Positions 24,172-31,413 of a DNA stretch of 39,140 nucleotides are shown here, in pieces (position 1 is the first letter of the stretch; each line of letters starts with the position of its first letter). The translations under genes and the position numbers were made by a program. Below the pieces are notes generated by a model. That model was not told the DNA's origin. It was given only the letters and a program-made list of their open reading frames with translations, and ran no database searches. This DNA comes from Eubacterium sp. GTDB lineage: Bacteria > Bacillota > Clostridia > Lachnospirales > Lachnospiraceae. The stretch lies in NCBI GenBank assembly GCA_022791495.1, contig JAAVZE010000130.1, forward strand, positions 1 to 39,140, read 5' to 3'.

Positions 24172-24463
24172 AACAATCAGTGGAAAAGAGCTGGAGATGC
24201 TTGGACTGGTAAAGGGAAGTACGATCCAGTCAAAAAATGTAGGACGGGATATTACCCAGAGTTTTAAAACCCTTGTGGGAGGAGAGCTGAAAGCATATAC
24301 CGATATGATGAATGAGGCAAGAGCTCTTGCCACGAAGAGAATGGTAGCAGAAGCGGAGAGCCTGGGTGCGGATGCGATCGTGAATGTCAGGTATGCCTCA
24401 GCGGCTGTTATGCAGGGAGCAGCAGAAGTTATGGCATATGGAACCGCCGTAAAGTTTAAGTAG
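24152..24463 (+). CDS. YbjQ / UPF0145 family protein
   Basis: A 103-residue protein matching the YbjQ family over its full length: MILVNTETISGKELEMLGLV, then VKGSTIQSKNVGRD, the family-typical GGELKAYTDMMNEAR helix, EAESLGADAIVNVRY and a final VMAYGTAVKF. YbjQ proteins form pentameric heavy-metal-binding-like folds (PF01906); their role is unknown. The start overlaps the upstream membrane gene by 20 bp, with GGAG upstream. A strong terminator follows. Confidence 0.93.
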   Translation: MILVNTETISGKELEMLGLVKGSTIQSKNVGRDITQSFKTLVGGELKAYTDMMNEARALATKRMVAEAESLGADAIVNVRYASAAVMQGAAEVMAYGTAVKFK

Positions 24464-24517
24464 GCGGCGACGTGAAGTCAGTTCAATAGTGCTCTTGAGA
24501 ACTTTCCTATTCAGATA

Positions 24518-24549
24518 AAAAAAGGCAGAACCTCTGTTCTGCCTTTTTT
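24518..24549. terminator. Bidirectional terminator shared by the ybjQ operon and tRNA-Pro
   Basis: A-run plus GGCAGAAC (24518-24531), a 4-nt loop, and GTTCTGCC plus T6 (24536-24549). It ends transcription from the left, and because it is symmetric it also ends the minus-strand tRNA transcript coming from the right. Confidence 0.85.
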
Positions 24550-24553
24550 CTTA

Positions 24554-24628
24554 TCGGGGTAACAGGATTTGAACCTGCGGCCTCATCGTCCCGAACGATG
24601 CGCTCTAGCCAAACTGAGCCATACCCCG
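24554..24628 (-). tRNA. tRNA-Pro (anticodon CGG)
   Basis: On the minus strand the cloverleaf is complete: acceptor CGGGGTA (5') with TACCCCG (3'), anticodon stem CATCG/CGATG, loop TTCGGGA with anticodon CGG, and T-arm CGCAGGTTCAAATCCTGT-like with GTTCAAAT. The discriminator base is A. No CCA is encoded, so it must be added after transcription. The neighbouring genes on both sides read on the plus strand, making it a single-gene unit with the terminator at 24518. Confidence 0.95.
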
Positions 24629-24718
24629 GAAAAACTTCCGACAATTATAATATCATGTCAGGCTGAGAAAATCAAGTCTTTTTTTCAGAATATTTCCTCT
24701 GTTTCTTTTCTCAAGTCC

Positions 24719-24747
24719 TTGACGCTTTTATATGCAAGTGTTATACT
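24719..24747 (+). promoter_or_regulatory. Promoter of pnuC
   Basis: TTGACG 24719-24724, 17-bp spacer, TATACT 24742-24747. The leader of about 125 nt shows no riboswitch fold that I can recognise. Confidence 0.65.
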
Positions 24748-24880
24748 GATAGAAAATTTCAATATAGAAAACTGCCACCGGGTAGTAGAAATGCAGAAGC
24801 ATTCGTAGATGTATCGTTAGGTCATTGTAGATATGTCATGGATGCTTTTTCTTTGGTTTTGGCTGGATAAGGAGGATAAG

Positions 24881-25564
24881 ATGATCGAGTCAGTGAAAAA
24901 ATTAAATACATTTGAGAAGGTTCTCTGGATAGTTTCCGTAATCCTGGTAGCAGGGGCTTTTATTCTGTCGGGGAATGGCGCATGGCTGACACTGGCGGCC
25001 TCTCTCGTCGGTGTTACGGCATTGATCTTTGTGGCGAAGGGGGATGTGCTGGGGCAGATTCTTACTATCGGATTCAGCATTTTATACGCACTTATTTCCT
25101 TTCAGTTCCGATACTGGGGGGAGATGATCACATATCTTGGAATGACAGCGCCCATCGCGCTGCTGTCGGTGGCCACCTGGCTGAAAAATCCCTATGACGA
25201 TAAGGAGGTAAAGGTAGAACATCTGAAACCAGGGAGCTGGCTGGTTTTAAGTGTTGCCACGGTTTTCGTGACAATCTTGTTTTATTTTGTATTGGATTGG
25301 TTTGAGACGCCTAATATATTCTTTAGTACCATTTCCATTGCCACCAGTTTTCTGGCCTCCAGCCTGATGCTGCTGAGAAGTCCCTGGTATGCTGTGGCTT
25401 ATGGGGCAAATGATGTGGTTCTGATTATTTTATGGGTGATGGCAGCCATGTCGGAATTGAAATATATGCCGATGATCCTTTGTTTCGTTATATTTCTGGT
25501 CAATGACGCCTATGGTTTCTATAGCTGGAAAAGGAGAAAAAAGAAGCAGAGCGGTCTTGTTTAA
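24881..25564 (+). CDS. pnuC: PnuC-type nicotinamide riboside transporter
   Basis: A 227-residue membrane protein with about seven predicted helices. It carries PnuC family marks: an early helix GNGAWLTLAASLVGVTALIF, the pocket-lining pattern SPWYAVAYGANDVVLIILW, and the end FLVNDAYGFYSWKRR. PnuC proteins move nicotinamide riboside (PnuN/PnuT relatives move nucleosides or thiamine) by facilitated diffusion driven by phosphorylation inside the cell; the ligand here is not fixed by sequence. ATG 24881 has AAGGAGG 7 nt upstream and is preferred to the longer frame at 24833. No NAD kinase gene is adjacent. Confidence 0.88.
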   Translation: MIESVKKLNTFEKVLWIVSVILVAGAFILSGNGAWLTLAASLVGVTALIFVAKGDVLGQILTIGFSILYALISFQFRYWGEMITYLGMTAPIALLSVATWLKNPYDDKEVKVEHLKPGSWLVLSVATVFVTILFYFVLDWFETPNIFFSTISIATSFLASSLMLLRSPWYAVAYGANDVVLIILWVMAAMSELKYMPMILCFVIFLVNDAYGFYSWKRRKKKQSGLV

Positions 25565-25631
25565 TTGTTTTGTTTGTTGTAAGATAGAGACAAAGATTTG
25601 ACTTTTGAAAGGAAAAGGTATAAGTTAGAAG

Positions 25632-26330
25632 ATGATGACAAAGAAAGAATGGTGTAGGATTTTTACAGTGACGGCAGTTGTCTTTACGACAACGCTGGTG
25701 TGGATGGCAAAGCCCTGTATTGCAGGGGGCGGAAAATATACTTATAAAAAAGGATTTACCTCCCAAAAGATTGACCAGGAGATAAAAAGACGGATTCAGG
25801 GCAGATCTTATAAAAAAGGCGCTAAAATTTCCCTGAACACTCTGCGCTATCTGCAGATCCGTTATATTGACTTTGATGGAAATATGCAGGAAGGTGAAAT
25901 GATCGTAAATAAAAAGATTGCCCGGCGGACACTGAAGGTGTTCTACCAGCTTTATAAACTCAAATATCCCATTGAAAAGATGAAGCTGGTGGATGAATAC
26001 GGAGCAGAGGATGAGGCGTCGATGGCAGATAACAATACATCGGCATTTAATTACCGTAAGGTGGCAAATTCCAATAAACTGTCCAAGCACAGCCTGGGTC
26101 TTGCCATAGACATCAATCCCAGGATCAATCCCTATATTACCTCTTATGGGATCGCGCCGGCAAACAGCAGGGCATATAAAGTCCGGGAGATTTCCAAATG
26201 TAAAGGAAAGTACAAGGATTATATGATCCACCGGGGGGATAAGGTATATAAAATCTTTAAAAAATATGGTTTTTCCTGGGGAGGAGACTGGAAGTATTCC
26301 AAGGATTATCAGCATTTTGAAGCGGTGTGA
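25632..26330 (+). CDS. M15 family peptidoglycan peptidase, membrane-anchored or secreted
   Basis: A 232-residue exported peptidase. The N-terminal hydrophobic segment (about residues 8-30, ending near CIAG) is a signal peptide or anchor. The zinc site of M15 VanY/LytH-like enzymes is complete: SKHSLGLAIDINP gives His153 and Asp160, and YQHFEAV gives His228, with W-G-G-D-W before it. Such enzymes cut D-Ala-D-Ala or L-Ala-D-Glu bonds in cell-wall peptides. The M15C-like end WGGDWKYSKDYQHFE suggests an endopeptidase-type member. It lies 67 bp after pnuC; a weak TTGACT/TATAAG pair with a 15-bp spacer precedes it. Confidence 0.88.
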   Translation: MMTKKEWCRIFTVTAVVFTTTLVWMAKPCIAGGGKYTYKKGFTSQKIDQEIKRRIQGRSYKKGAKISLNTLRYLQIRYIDFDGNMQEGEMIVNKKIARRTLKVFYQLYKLKYPIEKMKLVDEYGAEDEASMADNNTSAFNYRKVANSNKLSKHSLGLAIDINPRINPYITSYGIAPANSRAYKVREISKCKGKYKDYMIHRGDKVYKIFKKYGFSWGGDWKYSKDYQHFEAV

Positions 26331-26424
26331 ACTGGTGCTGAAAGAATTTGAGGTGAAATTAGCGCCGACGGACTGATACACCGGGTGAAATAGATTTATG
26401 AATGAAAAAAGGAGAAAAGGAAAG

Positions 26425-27564
26425 ATGACAAAGATTGACATTATTTCCGGCTTTTTGGGAGCCGGCAAAACAACTTTGATTAAAAAACTGATCAAGGAGG
26501 CATTTGAGGGAGAGAAGCTGGTTCTGATCGAAAATGAATTTGGTGAGATCGGTATTGACGGCGGTTTTTTGAAAGATTCAGGTATTAATATCACGGAGAT
26601 GAACTCCGGTTGTATCTGTTGTTCTCTTGTGGGAGATTTTGGGACTGCTCTGGGTGAGGTACTGGAGAAATATTCCCCTGACCGCATTATCATTGAGCCC
26701 TCTGGGGTGGGTAAGCTGTCGGACGTGATCAAGGCGGTTCTTGGTGTGAAGGAAAAGCTGCCGCAGGAGGCAGTAAAGCTCAATAGTTCTGTGACGGTGG
26801 CAGATGCTGCCAAATGTAAAATGTATATGAAAAATTTTGGTGAGTTTTATAATAATCAGATCGAACATGCCGGCACCATCGTGCTCAGCCGTACTGGAGC
26901 GATGAAAGAAGACAAACTCCAGACATGTCTGGAGCTGCTCCGGGAGCATAACGCAGAAGCGCCAGTCATCACAACGCCGTGGGAGGAGATTGATGGAAAA
27001 CAGATCCTGGCGGCTATGGAAAAGGAAAACAGTCTTGAAAAGGAACTTCTGCAGGAGGCAGAAGTTTGTCCGGAGTGCGGACATGTTCATCATCATGAGG
27101 ACCATGATCACGAAGAGCATGGGCATCACCATCATCATCACGACGGAGAATGCTGTCACGACCATCATCATGAGGACCACGACCACAAAGAGCACGAGCA
27201 TCACCACCATCATCACGACGGAGAAGAGTGTAGCTGTGGGTGCGGGCATGACCATGATCACGACCATCATCACCATCATGCCGATGATGTATTTACCAGC
27301 ATCGGCATGGAGACCGCCCACAAATATTCAGAGGCGGAGCTGAAAGATATTTTGGAGAAGATTGCGGACGAAGAGGTGAAGCTGGGGACGATCCTTCGGG
27401 CAAAGGGAATTGTCCCGGCGGAGGAAGGCGAGTGGTTCCACTTTGATCTGGTGCCGGGGGAATATGAGATCCGCCGGGGAAGTGCAGATTATACAGGAAG
27501 AATCTGTGTGATCGGCGCCGGGCTGGAGGAAGCCGGTCTGAGGGAGCTGTTTATCGGAAAGTAA
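26425..27564 (+). CDS. COG0523 (CobW/ZNG1-type) GTPase with long His-rich loop
   Basis: A 379-residue G3E GTPase. Walker A is GFLGAGKTT; the Glu-rich Walker B-like segment is VLIENEFGEIGIDGGFL; the metal motif CICC (NSGCICCSL) is intact. Residues about 213-293 are a metal-binding insert with more than 35 His plus Cys pairs (CPECGHVHHHED, CSCGCGHDHDHD). A CobW C-terminal domain follows. COG0523 proteins use GTP to load zinc, cobalt or nickel into clients. The His-rich loop would bind zinc or nickel. ATG 26425 has AAGGA upstream and is preferred to 26398. It is followed 34 bp later by a second, divergent member. Confidence 0.93.
   Translation: MTKIDIISGFLGAGKTTLIKKLIKEAFEGEKLVLIENEFGEIGIDGGFLKDSGINITEMNSGCICCSLVGDFGTALGEVLEKYSPDRIIIEPSGVGKLSDVIKAVLGVKEKLPQEAVKLNSSVTVADAAKCKMYMKNFGEFYNNQIEHAGTIVLSRTGAMKEDKLQTCLELLREHNAEAPVITTPWEEIDGKQILAAMEKENSLEKELLQEAEVCPECGHVHHHEDHDHEEHGHHHHHHDGECCHDHHHEDHDHKEHEHHHHHHDGEECSCGCGHDHDHDHHHHHADDVFTSIGMETAHKYSEAELKDILEKIADEEVKLGTILRAKGIVPAEEGEWFHFDLVPGEYEIRRGSADYTGRICVIGAGLEEAGLRELFIGK
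27082..27288 (+). repeat. His-rich coding repeat inside the COG0523 gene
   Basis: Two similar units, HHHEDHDHEEHGHHHHHH-D-GE and HHHEDHDHKEHEHHHHHH-D-GE, are followed by a shorter HDHDHDHHHHH run. The DNA repeats (CATCACCATCATCAT-type) are likely unstable in length. Confidence 0.85.
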
Positions 27565-27598
27565 TGGGGATCAAAGATTCAGAAAGGCGGAAAGGTTC

Positions 27599-28552
27599 AT
27601 GTTTGGAAATAAAGAAATACCGGTTTATCTGTTTACCGGGTTTTTGGAAAGTGGAAAGACCACCTGTATTCAGGAAGTGATCGAGGAGGGAAATTTCTCC
27701 GATGGTTCCAAAACTCTGCTGATCCTCTGTGAAGAGGGAGAGCATGAGATCGAGGCGGAACTGCTTATGCAGAACCGCATTTCCTGTGTCGTCATCGAAG
27801 AAGAAGAGGAGTTTACAGAAGAAACCTGCAGGAAACTCCAGGAAAAATACAAGCCGAACCGGGTGGTTATCGAATACAATGGAATGTGGGATATGGAGCG
27901 GCTTTTTGGGGAGGTTCTGCCCGAAAACTGGATTGTGGTGCAGACTTTCACGACGGTAAATGCTCTTACCTATGAAGTGTACAGCAGCAATATGAAACCA
28001 CTTCTGATGGCGCATTTTCAGATGTCAGATCTGGTGATCTTCAACCGCTGTACCGACGCTATGAATAAACCCACAGCCAGGAGAAGTGTAAAGGCGATCA
28101 ACCGGAGGGCACAGGTGCTCTTTGAGGCAGAGGATGGCACGGTGGAGAGCAATATTGCAGAGGAGCTTCCCTATGACATCAACCAGGATTTTATTGTGCT
28201 GGAGGATGATGATTTTGGCCTCTGGTATCTGGATATCAGTGAGCATCCAGAAAAATATGCAGGTAAGACCATCCGGTTCAAAGGGCAGGTTTATCGGAAC
28301 CGTTCCTTTCCTAAGGATGCCTTTGTGCCTTCCAGACAGGCGATGACCTGCTGTGAGGATGACATTGCAAAAATTGGTTTTATGTGCCATTTTCCTGAGG
28401 CTTCCGAACTTGCTGGCAATTCGTGGGTGACAGTGACGGTAAAGGTAAAGACCCAGAAGAGCCGAAAGCATGATATGGATTTCCCGGTGCTGTACGCAGA
28501 CAAGGTGGAGCCGGCAGAAGCGCCGGAAGAGGAATTGGTTTACTTTGGGTAA
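27599..28552 (+). CDS. COG0523-like GTPase with DUF1980/TIGR03943-type C-terminus
   Basis: A 317-residue protein. Residues 1-190 are a G3E-type P-loop domain (YLFTGFLESGKTTCIQEV; later VVIEYNGMWDME), but the CxCC metal motif of its neighbour is absent. Residues about 215-317 do not look like the usual CobW_C domain; they match the C-terminal domain of TIGR03943/DUF1980 proteins: GKTIRFKGQVYRN, AFVPSRQAMTCCEDDIAKIG, and SWVTVTVKV ending near EELVYFG. In the TIGR03943 family that Cys-Cys-x-x-D motif sits on a partner of a predicted permease. So this is a fusion of GTPase and putative metal-handling domain. It lies 34 bp after the His-rich GTPase, with AGGCGG before ATG, so the two form an operon. 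Confidence 0.85.
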   Translation: MFGNKEIPVYLFTGFLESGKTTCIQEVIEEGNFSDGSKTLLILCEEGEHEIEAELLMQNRISCVVIEEEEEFTEETCRKLQEKYKPNRVVIEYNGMWDMERLFGEVLPENWIVVQTFTTVNALTYEVYSSNMKPLLMAHFQMSDLVIFNRCTDAMNKPTARRSVKAINRRAQVLFEAEDGTVESNIAEELPYDINQDFIVLEDDDFGLWYLDISEHPEKYAGKTIRFKGQVYRNRSFPKDAFVPSRQAMTCCEDDIAKIGFMCHFPEASELAGNSWVTVTVKVKTQKSRKHDMDFPVLYADKVEPAEAPEEELVYFG

Positions 28553-28596
28553 CCTGCCGTCGAGCTGGTATGTTAGGAAACCGGAAGAAATTCCCA

Positions 28597-28625
28597 TTGA
28601 AAACAGAATATATGTTCGATATAAT
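28597..28625 (+). promoter_or_regulatory. Promoter of the 104-residue gene
   Basis: TTGAAA 28597-28602, 17-bp spacer, TATAAT 28620-28625, 40 bp before the GTG start at 28665. Confidence 0.7.
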
Positions 28626-28664
28626 AAAGACACAACAGCCTATACTAAAAAAGAGGTGATTGCT

Positions 28665-28979
28665 GTGTCTTTTTTTGAAACAGAAAAAGAATGGGTGAAT
28701 GAGGAACTGAATAATGAACGGCAGACAGTGATTCCGGCCATCGCCAGTTTTTCTACCGGAGGTGTTGTGCTGCCAGTCTATGTGCGTCTGGGAGATCTTA
28801 AATTAAAGATTGAGAAAGTAAAGTGGCACAAGCCGGTAAGCGTGTTTGGCGAGCGGTATTATTGCCTCGTGTCCTCCAGTGGTGTAGAATTTGAGATCGT
28901 GCTGACATATCATACAAAGGAGCAGATCTGGACCATTGATAATAAACAGATTGATATCCGGAAACTTACTTTTACATGA
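28665..28979 (+). CDS. Small conserved-looking protein of unknown function
   Basis: A 104-residue soluble protein starting SFFETEKEWVNEELNNERQT. The second half is beta-rich: VVLPVYVRLGDLKLKIEKVK, then HKPVSVFGERYYCLVSSSGV and a QIWTIDN end, like small RNA- or ligand-binding barrels. I do not recognise the family. GTG 28665 has AGAGGTGA at good spacing, and a consensus promoter lies just upstream; the longer frame from 28470 overlaps the GTPase and is not used. The next gene is convergent. Confidence 0.7.
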   Translation: MSFFETEKEWVNEELNNERQTVIPAIASFSTGGVVLPVYVRLGDLKLKIEKVKWHKPVSVFGERYYCLVSSSGVEFEIVLTYHTKEQIWTIDNKQIDIRKLTFT

Positions 28980-29013
28980 AGGAGAGAATACACCATGAAG
29001 CAGACTGTTTCTT

Positions 29014-29796
29014 CTAATCCCCTAAAAATACCTGTACCTGATAATTCCATTGTAATATGCCGGATACGACAATCTGCTGTATAGTAAACCTGGGTTCGAC
29101 ATGATATTTTTCTTTTGCTGTCTGCAGCAGGCTTTTTAGTTTATTATTTTTGTCTTTTCCGGTGCAGCCTGCACACAGATAGTTTCCTTCTGGTAAAGTT
29201 TTTAGTCCTTCTGTTTTTTCATATTGAGTACATACAGCAAACATTTTTGATACGCCATTCTCCGTATAAATGCCCGCTAAATCTTCAAAAGCAAACATGT
29301 CCCTGTGCGGCGGGTCAATCATATCATAGAAATGGCTGAGATAATTCCATAAATTATCAAGTGTTGGTGTTTCCATTGTATCAGAAAGTAAGATAGTGCG
29401 TTGTGGAAAATGTTTTATAAGCAGCTGCTCCATTGTTTGCTGCTCGTAGAGTTTCTTTTTATAGTCCTGTTTTGCCGACTGTATTTTTGTCTTGCTGTAT
29501 AGTAGAGAAGCAATCTTTTTATCAGCCTTTTTTTCTGCTTCCTCCATAAAATCAATAATTTTCTGCAGGTCATCATACTCTAAAACTTCTTTTATTTTTT
29601 TGAGGGGCAGATCCATCTGCTGTAAAGCGTGGACTGTATGAAGCAATACAATATCCTGCTCCGTATAATAGCGGTAATTTGTCCATTTGTCTTTTTGGCT
29701 CGGTTTTACTAAACCGATCCGGTCATAATGGCGTAATGTCTCTCTAGTCATATTAACAGTTTTTGCAGCTTCTCCAATAGAAAAATAATTTTTCAC
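29014..29796 (-). CDS. MerR family regulator with GyrI-like effector domain
   Basis: A 260-residue regulator. Residues about 3-72 form the MerR winged HTH: FSIGEAAKTVNMTRETLRHY, DRIGLVKPSQK, then YYTEQDIVLLHTVHALQQM. A coiled-coil helix follows (about 75-125). Residues about 140-260 are a beta-alpha effector domain of the GyrI/BmrR type, with TYPE motifs such as MFAVCTQYEKTEGLKTLPEG. BmrR-like members bind lipophilic drugs. GTG 29796 is chosen because GAGGGAT sits upstream and because it leaves the operator-bearing promoter of the divergent gene outside the coding region. It diverges from a DUF4097 lipoprotein whose promoter has the stretched 19-bp MerR spacer. Confidence 0.9.
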   Translation of the reverse strand: MKNYFSIGEAAKTVNMTRETLRHYDRIGLVKPSQKDKWTNYRYYTEQDIVLLHTVHALQQMDLPLKKIKEVLEYDDLQKIIDFMEEAEKKADKKIASLLYSKTKIQSAKQDYKKKLYEQQTMEQLLIKHFPQRTILLSDTMETPTLDNLWNYLSHFYDMIDPPHRDMFAFEDLAGIYTENGVSKMFAVCTQYEKTEGLKTLPEGNYLCAGCTGKDKNNKLKSLLQTAKEKYHVEPRFTIQQIVVSGILQWNYQVQVFLGD

Positions 29797-29814
29797 TCTT
29801 ATCCCTCTTTGCTC

Positions 29815-29845
29815 TTGACATTTGTGTAACACAAAGGTTTATACT
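29815..29845 (+). promoter_or_regulatory. MerR-type promoter with 19-bp spacer and operator
   Basis: TTGACA 29815-29820 and TATACT 29840-29845 are 19 bp apart instead of 17. The spacer contains the perfect 7-1-7 inverted repeat TTTGTGT-A-ACACAAA (29821-29835). This is the defining layout of MerR-activated promoters: the regulator untwists the long spacer when its ligand binds. It points toward the lipoprotein gene at 29911. Confidence 0.88.
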
Positions 29846-29846
29846 C

Positions 29847-29875
29847 ATCATATCACAGAAAAACTTAAAAGACAA
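29847..29875 (-). promoter_or_regulatory. merR-type regulator promoter
   Basis: Minus-strand TTGTCT (29875-29870), 17-bp spacer, TATGAT (29852-29847). The start of transcription would fall at or next to the operator at 29821-29835, so the regulator probably represses its own gene. Confidence 0.6.
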
Positions 29876-29910
29876 TAGACTTGTCTAAAACAAAAGGAGA
29901 TGATTTTTTT

Positions 29911-30582
29911 ATGAAAAAGATGATTTTACTTACCTTGTGTCTGTTATCAGGCATCTTTATTTTAACAGGTTGTTCCAGTGATGCGGCCCCTTTTACGAAA
30001 AAAGATTACACCGTTGATGGACAAGAGGTAACGGGGATCTGCATTGATGTGAGAGACAGAGAAATTGAAGTTTCTCTTTCTGCTGATGACCAGATCCATA
30101 TGGAGTATTTTGAAAACAATAAGGAGTGTTACGACATTTCTGTTTCCAATGATAAGGTGCTGGCGATGAATGCAAAAAATAACAAAGACTGGACAGATTA
30201 TATAGGTGGAAAAACTTCTGAAGACTTCCGTATTATCTCGCTGCAAATTCCAGAAGTCCTTTTGTCCGTGCTGAATCTTTCAACTACCAATGGGGATATT
30301 TTGCTTCCTCCGATAACCGTAGCAGATCAGGTGGTGCTTTCCTCAAATGGCGGCAACATCATTTTTGACAAATTGGCAGCGGGCAGGGCCGTATCGGTAA
30401 GCAACAAAAATGGAGATATTTTTGGCTCAATCGCGGGGAGCTATGAAGATTATAATATTTCATGTGATATTAAGAAAGGCAGGAGTAATTTGCCGGACAG
30501 GAAGAATAGCGGGGAGAAAACACTAGACCTACTGAATAATAACGGAGATATAGGTATTGAGTTTTTAGGGAACAGAGATTAG
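29911..30582 (+). CDS. DUF4097-type beta-helix lipoprotein
   Basis: A 223-residue lipoprotein. Signal MKKMILLTLCLLSGIFILTG ends with lipobox Cys (TGC-SSD). The rest is a right-handed beta-helix-like domain: LNLSTTNGDILLPPI, VVLSSNGGNIIFDKLAAG, AVSVSNKNGDIFGSI, and LLNNNGDIGIEFLG, with repeated N-G-D-I turns. DUF4097 proteins are often targets of envelope-stress or drug regulators; their role is unknown. ATG 29911 has AAGGAGATGA upstream. It is driven by the MerR-type promoter and is probably induced by whatever the MerR protein binds. Confidence 0.85.
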   Translation: MKKMILLTLCLLSGIFILTGCSSDAAPFTKKDYTVDGQEVTGICIDVRDREIEVSLSADDQIHMEYFENNKECYDISVSNDKVLAMNAKNNKDWTDYIGGKTSEDFRIISLQIPEVLLSVLNLSTTNGDILLPPITVADQVVLSSNGGNIIFDKLAAGRAVSVSNKNGDIFGSIAGSYEDYNISCDIKKGRSNLPDRKNSGEKTLDLLNNNGDIGIEFLGNRD

Positions 30583-30678
30583 AATCAATGAATATCTGCT
30601 GCATACATAATATAAAAAACAATAGCTTTTTCCTCTGTTTTGTATTACAATATAAAAAAAGAAAGGCAGGGGATACCT

Positions 30679-30969
30679 ATGAAATGCAGAAGGATTGAGA
30701 TGGAAGCCGATGTGGTAAAATACGAACCAGACAAAGGGCTTGAAGACGGTTTTGAACTGTGGGCGGATGTGGTCACGAAAGTCTGGATCGTCACAGATAC
30801 CCTGGTTAAGGTAAAGAATGAAGACGGTTTTTTCGTATGTCCATATATTACGCACCGGAGAGGACGCACTTTTATCCACGAGAACGATTACATAATTATA
30901 GATGCAGATGGAACGAAACATGTATGCGGTGAAGATAAAGTGTTTGAGCGGTATGAAAAGATCGAATAA
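30679..30969 (+). CDS. Small phage-type protein (PGDYG-like fold pattern)
   Basis: A 96-residue protein starting MKCRRIEMEADVVKYEPDKG. The end pattern PYITHRRGRTFIHENDYIII then DGTKHVCGEDKVFERYE follows the layout of small proteins common in phages of Firmicutes (eVEAvqY ... T-eG-x-x-x-GDYII-x-G-x-GE-x-Y-x-C-x-x-x-IFE-x-x-Y), so a prophage or phage-exchange origin is plausible. Function unknown. A GGCAGGGG ribosome site lies 8 nt before ATG 30679. Followed 15 bp later by the ankyrin gene. Confidence 0.65.
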   Translation: MKCRRIEMEADVVKYEPDKGLEDGFELWADVVTKVWIVTDTLVKVKNEDGFFVCPYITHRRGRTFIHENDYIIIDADGTKHVCGEDKVFERYEKIE

Positions 30970-30984
30970 AAAGGTGAAGAGCAG

Positions 30985-31356
30985 ATGGACCGGTATGGGC
31001 GAGATAAAATTTTTTATGCTATAAGTGGCAAAAAGGATAACGCATTAGAGCTGTTGAATAATCTTGAAAATGTTGATTTTCAAGATAAAGCGGGCTATTC
31101 TTATCTTCATATAGCCGTTCAATCAAATTTTCTTGAAGCAGTCAATAAACTGTTAAAATTAAACTGCCGCATTGATATAAAGGACCAGTACGGCAGAACG
31201 CCACTTATGATTGCGTTTTCTTCATGGAATGGAGAAGAAGATGATGTGATACAGGTATTATTGGCGGCAGGAGCTAATATCAATGAAACGGCTGATTCAG
31301 GTGTATCTTGTCTGGAACTGGCCAAAATGAAAGGATATTCGGGGTTAGTACTCTGA
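30985..31356 (+). CDS. Ankyrin-repeat protein
   Basis: A 123-residue soluble protein made of about three ankyrin repeats. The second and third are clear: DKAGYSYLHIAVQSNFLEAV then NKLLKLNCRIDIKDQYGRTPLMIA, with the G-x-T-P-L-x-x-A signature, and a last unit DSGVSCLELAKMKGYSGL. Ankyrin stacks bind proteins. Small stand-alone copies like this are frequent as immunity proteins in Gram-positive toxin loci, but no toxin gene is visible beside it. GGTGAAGAG precedes the ATG. Its last codons form the left arm of the terminator at 31330-31367. Confidence 0.85.
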   Translation: MDRYGRDKIFYAISGKKDNALELLNNLENVDFQDKAGYSYLHIAVQSNFLEAVNKLLKLNCRIDIKDQYGRTPLMIAFSSWNGEEDDVIQVLLAAGANINETADSGVSCLELAKMKGYSGLVL

Positions 31357-31367
31357 TATCCTTTTTT
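31330..31367 (+). terminator. Terminator overlapping the ankyrin gene end
   Basis: AAAGGATAT (31330-31338) pairs with ATATCCTTT (31356-31364), followed by T residues. The left arm lies within the last codons of the gene. Confidence 0.7.
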
Positions 31368-31413
31368 CTGTTATATAATAGAAACTAATAGTATTTTTAA
31401 GGTTTATTTAAAG

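Noticed and set aside
24748-24880. Riboswitch upstream of pnuC
   Set aside because: I looked for a conserved multi-stem fold with NAD or thiamine-type core motifs and saw none.
25500-26813. 437-codon minus-strand open frame across pnuC, M15 and COG0523 genes
   Set aside because: It runs antisense through three recognised genes, has Ser/Phe-rich low-complexity content and no promoter or ribosome site.
26578-27321. Minus-strand frame rich in Met and Val opposite the His-rich loop
   Set aside because: The Met/Val runs are simply the reverse complement of CAT/CAC histidine codons.
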